From contig NZ_JAGGKV010000008.1 of the NCBI RefSeq assembly GCF_017874035.1, positions 245,942 through 309,941 of the forward strand: a stretch of DNA of 64,000 bases, written 5' to 3'. Under the pieces are notes generated by a model that was not told the DNA's origin, did not search any database, and saw nothing but the letters and a program-made list of their open reading frames with translations. The position numbers and the translations under genes are program-made. Numbering within the stretch: the stretch's first letter is position 1; each line of letters opens with the position of its first letter. This DNA comes from Paenibacillus aceris. GTDB lineage: Bacteria > Bacillota > Bacilli > Paenibacillales > NBRC-103111. Shown here piece after piece: positions 60,507 through 64,000 of this stretch.

Positions 60507-60658
60507 TTTACATGCCTATGTTACAACCGTCAGTGTGAAGCTGGCGGTTTTTGCTGTTTACTTTGACGTAGAATGGAATTTTTAACTTAAAAAGATGCGA
60601 AGTTCATATCATGTATAGATTCATCTATTTTTGTATGGAAGCGGCAGGAGGAATGCGT

Positions 60659-62575
60659 ATGCCTATTGGGAACGAAGTGAATGAGGAAATTCGCCGAATG
60701 ACCGACATGCTCGTAGAACGACAGGAGAAAGACGGTTCATGGCGATTTTGCTTTGAAAATAGCTTGTTAACCGATGCCTATCTGATCATCGTCCTTCGGA
60801 CATTAGAGCTTCCCCAAGAAGCATTGGTCAAACAACTCCATGATCGCATCGCAGCCCAGCAGGAAGCGAATGGCGCGTGGAAAGTGTATCGTGATGAAAC
60901 GGATGGCAATCTGGACGCTACCGTGAATGCTTACTTTGCGCTTCTCTATTCAGGATACAGCCGAAAATCAGACGAAACGATGAAAAAAGCAGCACGCTTC
61001 ATCTCATCGAAAGGCGGGCTTACACAGGTGAAAACCGTGCTGACGAAAGTATTTCTAGCGATCGCGGGGCAATATTCCTGGCCTGCCACGCTGATGATTC
61101 CGCTAGAATTTCTTTTGATGCCTCCCACTTCGCCCATCAGTTTTTTTGAGTTCTCTGGTTTCGCCCGTGTCCACTTTGCGCCTATTCTGATTATGGCCGA
61201 CCTCAAATTTGTCAGGAAAAATGCCGCGACACCGGATTTATCGGATTTGTCACAAAGCGAAAATGAGATTTCCCCGTCTCAAATCCGTCCGGTCACGGAT
61301 GAACCTGATTTGATCCGCGGCTTTCAGCAGCTGCTAAATGAGCTTCATAGTGGTGTCAAACAGTTAACAAGCCTGCCTGGACAGATTCACAAACGCGCTG
61401 TTCAAGCAGCGGAAACCTATATGCTTGAGCGAATTGAAGCGGATGGAACGCTTTACAGCTATTCAACGAGCACACTTCTCATGATTATGGCACTATCTTC
61501 GCTTGGATATGAGAAGGATCACCCTACGATTGCTGCTGCGCTGAACGGACTTACGTCCATGTTATGGAACATAGATGGAACGGTTCACCTCCAAAACTCA
61601 CCATCCACGATCTGGGATACAGCTCTGCTTGCCACAGCGATACAGCAAGCCGGGGCTTCTCCGGATCATCCCTCTGTGAGAAAAGCGGTTCAGTATTTAC
61701 TTGACCTGCAGCAAACCAAATTAGGAGACTGGCGATTCCACATATCTCATCCTGTTCCAGGCGGATGGGGCTTTTCCGAATCCAATACAATAAACCCTGA
61801 CGTGGATGATACGACAGCGGCTATGCGCGCCATTCGTGCAACAACGCTGAATAATCCAGCTTATCATGACGAGTGGAACCGCGGGTTAAATTGGGTGTTG
61901 TCCATGCAGAACAAGGACGGCGGATGGCCGGCTTTCGAGAAAGGGGTTACCAACAAGCTGCTCACCCTGTTCCCTATCGACGGCGCCTCGGCAGCTGCTA
62001 TTGATCCGTCCACTGCCGATCTAACCGGAAGAACGTTGGAATTCCTTGGGACAACAGCAGGCTTTGACCTTCACCATACCTTCACTCGAAGAGGCGCCGA
62101 ATGGTTGTTTTCAAATCAAGAAGCGGATGGTTCATGGTACGGCCGTTGGGGAATTTGCTACATTTATGGCACGTGGGCCGCTTTAACTGGCCTAATGGCT
62201 GTTGGAACGGATCCCGAACATCCCGTTGTGAAAAAAGCAGCCGCGTGGCTCCTTAGCATCCAAAACGAAGACGGAGGCTGGGGCGAATCTTGCAGCAGCG
62301 ATCGTTTAAAGCATTATGTGCCGCTAGGGGCCAGCACTCCCTCCCAAACCGCTTGGGCGCTGGATGCTCTCATTGCCGTATATGCCGAACCTCAGCCTGC
62401 TATAGATCAAGGTGTCCGGCAATTGCTTCTGCAGCTGCATAAGGATGATTGGACGACGCGTTACCCAACAGGTGCAGGACTGCCCGGCAGTTTTTATTCC
62501 CACTATCACAGTTACCGGTATATTTGGCCCTATATTACGCTGAATCAATACAAGAAAAAATTTTTAACGTTGTAA
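60659..62575 (+). CDS. sqhC: Squalene-hopene-cyclase family terpene cyclase, sporulenol-synthase-like
   Basis: A 638-residue class II cyclase. The protonating motif D381-V-D383-D384 lies in NPDVDDTTAAMRA, and several QW repeats are visible (QEKDGSWRF, QNKDGGWPAF, QEADGSWYGRW, QNEDGGWGES). WGICYIYGTWAALTGLMAVG and CSSDRLKHYVPLG agree block by block with B. subtilis SqhC, which cyclises tetraprenyl-beta-curcumene to sporulenol, a spore lipid. Bacterial hopene synthases share the fold, so squalene cyclisation is possible. I use the ATG at 60659, seven bases after AGGAGG; the longer frame starts earlier but lacks a site. A small unknown gene follows. Confidence 0.88.
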   Translation: MPIGNEVNEEIRRMTDMLVERQEKDGSWRFCFENSLLTDAYLIIVLRTLELPQEALVKQLHDRIAAQQEANGAWKVYRDETDGNLDATVNAYFALLYSGYSRKSDETMKKAARFISSKGGLTQVKTVLTKVFLAIAGQYSWPATLMIPLEFLLMPPTSPISFFEFSGFARVHFAPILIMADLKFVRKNAATPDLSDLSQSENEISPSQIRPVTDEPDLIRGFQQLLNELHSGVKQLTSLPGQIHKRAVQAAETYMLERIEADGTLYSYSTSTLLMIMALSSLGYEKDHPTIAAALNGLTSMLWNIDGTVHLQNSPSTIWDTALLATAIQQAGASPDHPSVRKAVQYLLDLQQTKLGDWRFHISHPVPGGWGFSESNTINPDVDDTTAAMRAIRATTLNNPAYHDEWNRGLNWVLSMQNKDGGWPAFEKGVTNKLLTLFPIDGASAAAIDPSTADLTGRTLEFLGTTAGFDLHHTFTRRGAEWLFSNQEADGSWYGRWGICYIYGTWAALTGLMAVGTDPEHPVVKKAAAWLLSIQNEDGGWGESCSSDRLKHYVPLGASTPSQTAWALDALIAVYAEPQPAIDQGVRQLLLQLHKDDWTTRYPTGAGLPGSFYSHYHSYRYIWPYITLNQYKKKFLTL

Positions 62576-62643
62576 AATGAACAATACATAGCATGCTTAC
62601 GTCAAAACAAGGGCAACTTGCATACGAAGGAGAACAATCATTT

Positions 62644-63120
62644 ATGAAGAAATTTTTCAAATCCCTATTTCATTGGCAAACATTTTCTGAACAGCTGGAG
62701 ACATATTTAGAAGCAACCATTTTGAAGTGGAAAAAACGGATGAATCCATTGGCGAACCGAATCGGATACGGCATCTATTTTTACAAAAATATCACCATCA
62801 ACCTTAATTGTCTGAACAAGGAAATATTAGAAATTGCCCACGACAGCCTCACTCTTTCACATATCAACCAACCTGCTTTTCCCAGCTTTATATCCGTCGT
62901 CGACGGCATCAACACAAGGATGTTCACCAAACTGCCCAATCACGTCATTGCACAAATTACTTCGTTGGTTACAAAGCTTCCTGGTTTTAAAGAGCTGCAG
63001 TCCATTTCCCGTACATATGGATACAAATGTGAACTTCGTTACAATCAAGGAAAAGTATTTTTCGGATCGTTACAGATTCACTTTATCAAAATGGATGCGT
63101 TACCCATAGGATTCGCCTGA
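62644..63120 (+). CDS. Hypothetical protein linked to the cyclase gene
   Basis: A 158-residue protein I do not recognise. It opens with MKKFFKSLFHWQTFSEQLETYLEATILKWKKRMNPLANRIGYGIYFYK, an amphipathic start, and the middle part (LNKEILEIAHDSLTLSHINQPAFPSFISVVDGIN) is mixed alpha/beta. There is no convincing signal peptide or membrane helix. AAGGAG is 11 bases before the ATG; a longer frame from 62593 has no site. It lies 68 bases after the cyclase and ends in the shared terminator, so it may be co-transcribed and have a role in the same lipid or spore pathway (inference). Confidence 0.65.
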   Translation: MKKFFKSLFHWQTFSEQLETYLEATILKWKKRMNPLANRIGYGIYFYKNITINLNCLNKEILEIAHDSLTLSHINQPAFPSFISVVDGINTRMFTKLPNHVIAQITSLVTKLPGFKELQSISRTYGYKCELRYNQGKVFFGSLQIHFIKMDALPIGFA

Positions 63121-63140
63121 TGTCATTTGCAAAAAAGCAT

Positions 63141-63188
63141 AAAAAGACTGCTATCACCATTCTTATTCTGGTGATAACAGTCTTTTTA
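63141..63188 (+). terminator. Terminator after the cyclase operon
   Basis: AAAAAGACTG/CAGTCTTTTT outer stem with ATCACCA/TGGTGAT inner stem, followed by TTTTTATA. Confidence 0.88.
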
Positions 63189-63222
63189 TATGGGTTGGAA
63201 AGCGAATTTTAGAGGGAAACCA

Positions 63223-63723
63223 TTAATGGGTTGCGTTATTCGCCGCTGCGTTCTGTTTTTGTATCGCATGCATTCCCATGATGACCGCCACAAGTTCGTA
63301 AATATCCAATTTGCTGCATTGATTATTCAGTGTAAAAGCACCTGAGGAAAACCAGCCGTTAATTTGTTCGAAACGGGCTACTCGCGTGCCGGATTCATCA
63401 GAAATCTCATATTCTTTAGAAAATGCCGGAGATACGATCTCATAACTGTCTCTTCCTTCGGTTTCATAGGTGAATTTCTTGGTAAATAACGCAAATCTGC
63501 TTCTCAACACGCCGATCCTTCCCCCATCGGCATCCGTAATCACCCATTTGCCTGAGAAAAACGGAAAGCCTCCTTTGTATAGCAGCTTGCTATTTAGCCC
63601 ATACACATCGATCGCAGAACTAAAAGCACTTTTCAAATCCAGATGTCCGACTTTCTCTTCCTTATCGTTCAAAATATCTGTCCTACCTGCACTAAAGAAA
63701 TTATCCCGAAAGTATAGATTCAA
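63223..63723 (-). CDS. LURP-one-related / YxjI-like protein
   Basis: A 166-residue protein with the tubby-like 12-strand barrel pattern of the LURP-one (DUF567) family, as in B. subtilis YxjI: NLYFRDNFFSAGRTDILNDKEEKVGHLDLKSAFSSAIDVYGLNSKLLYKGGFPFFSGKWVITDADGGRIGVLRSRFALFTKKFTYETEGRDSYEIVSPAFSKEYEISDESGTRVARFEQI. It may bind membrane lipid or scramble it; no function is proven. I start it at the TTG at 63721-63723, eight bases after AGGGAGG. The frame extends further upstream with no start-like site, so the longer reading is unlikely. Confidence 0.83.
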   Translation of the reverse strand: MNLYFRDNFFSAGRTDILNDKEEKVGHLDLKSAFSSAIDVYGLNSKLLYKGGFPFFSGKWVITDADGGRIGVLRSRFALFTKKFTYETEGRDSYEIVSPAFSKEYEISDESGTRVARFEQINGWFSSGAFTLNNQCSKLDIYELVAVIMGMHAIQKQNAAANNATH

Positions 63724-63874
63724 GACGCTCGCCTCCCTCTGCAATAACCACTTTAAATGATGACAAGTCGGTACGTCGATTGAGATGAGAATTTTTTTTG
63801 GGGAGGTACAAGGTACAAGCGACGCATAAAACGCGGAACCGGCTCCCTGGCCGTTTAGGGTACGACAGGGCGCT

Positions 63875-63903
63875 ATTATACCGATAATAGCCCTTTGGGC
63901 CAA
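63875..63903 (-). promoter_or_regulatory. Promoter of the YxjI-like gene
   Basis: Minus-strand -35 TTGGCC (63898-63903), 17-base spacer, -10 TATAAT (63875-63880), with CTATTA/TAATAG as an inverted repeat over the spacer and -10. The leader to the start codon is about 145 bases long; I see no known riboswitch in it. The remaining bases to the window end hold no visible gene. Confidence 0.65.
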
Positions 63904-64000
63904 CAAGCGGTTTGACCCCCTAATTCCGGAGAGTTACCAGTGTAAGAAACAGTAACCTTAGAATTACGTTAATTTGCGTTTGTTTCCGCTCGTTTCCTCC

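Noticed and set aside
60611..60658. Longer N-terminus of the cyclase
   Set aside because: It does not match SqhC and includes the AGGAGG ribosome site of the ATG at 60659.
63724..63906. Longer N-terminus of the YxjI-like protein
   Set aside because: It would have to be translated through the promoter and leader; the TTG at 63723 has a proper ribosome site and gives the family length.
1..64000. CRISPR arrays, tRNA and rRNA genes, insertion sequences, prophage
   Set aside because: No regular repeats with spacers, no cloverleaf or rRNA-like conserved stretches, and no transposase or phage proteins were seen on reading both strands.

Overview
The window looks like chromosomal DNA of an endospore-forming, low-to-mid GC Gram-positive bacterium of the Paenibacillus type. 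Pointers are a YesM/YesN two-component pair, two sugar ABC importers with no ATPase gene of their own, a membrane-anchored AraC-type sensor, large secreted enzymes ending in cohesin and dockerin modules, a copper-amine-oxidase-N (stalk) protein, a sporulenol-synthase-like cyclase, a DUF3231 protein with a forespore-type promoter, strong Shine-Dalgarno sites and many GTG/TTG starts. I see no tRNA, rRNA, CRISPR array, transposase, prophage or replication origin. Most genes are on the minus strand.

Layout. 1-2.2 kb: a cut TetR gene, then a LysP-type lysine permease behind a lysine riboswitch. 2.3-5.7 kb: QorB-like quinone reductase with an Rrf2 regulator sharing a 23-bp operator-like site, an ArsR/SRPBCC pair, and a stand-alone HemD-like protein. 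5.9-13 kb: an alpha/beta hydrolase, a secreted sialidase with cohesin and dockerin, a lipoprotein of the DUF4015 putative glycosidase family, and an APH-type kinase. 13-23 kb: sugar uptake system A (YesM, YesN, Gfo/Idh/MocA dehydrogenase, sugar isomerase, binding protein, two permeases) and an aldo/keto reductase. 23-32 kb: NlpC/P60 hydrolase, azoreductase, a 1408-residue GH2 enzyme with PA14, FIVAR, Ig-like, cohesin and dockerin modules, and an MFS/peroxiredoxin operon facing its probable TetR regulator.

32.2-40.9 kb is the most unusual block: PucR-type regulator, Asp/Glu/hydantoin racemase family protein, EamA transporter, OPT transporter, DUF917, DUF1177, AroM-like protein and an M29-like aminopeptidase. 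The members point to import and breakdown of a peptide-derived or hydantoin-like nitrogen compound, but the substrate is unknown.

41-54 kb: DUF3231 protein, then sugar uptake system B (beta-helix protein, GH95-like enzyme, LplA/LplC/LplB-type importer, membrane AraC sensor). Its enzymes lack signal peptides, so oligosaccharides are probably imported whole and cut inside the cell. 54-64 kb: stalk-domain protein, MDR dehydrogenase, RMD1/DUF155 protein, AbrB-family membrane protein with an MBL hydrolase facing a TetR regulator, PspC protein, sporulenol-synthase-like cyclase with a small unknown partner, and a YxjI/LURP-one-like protein.
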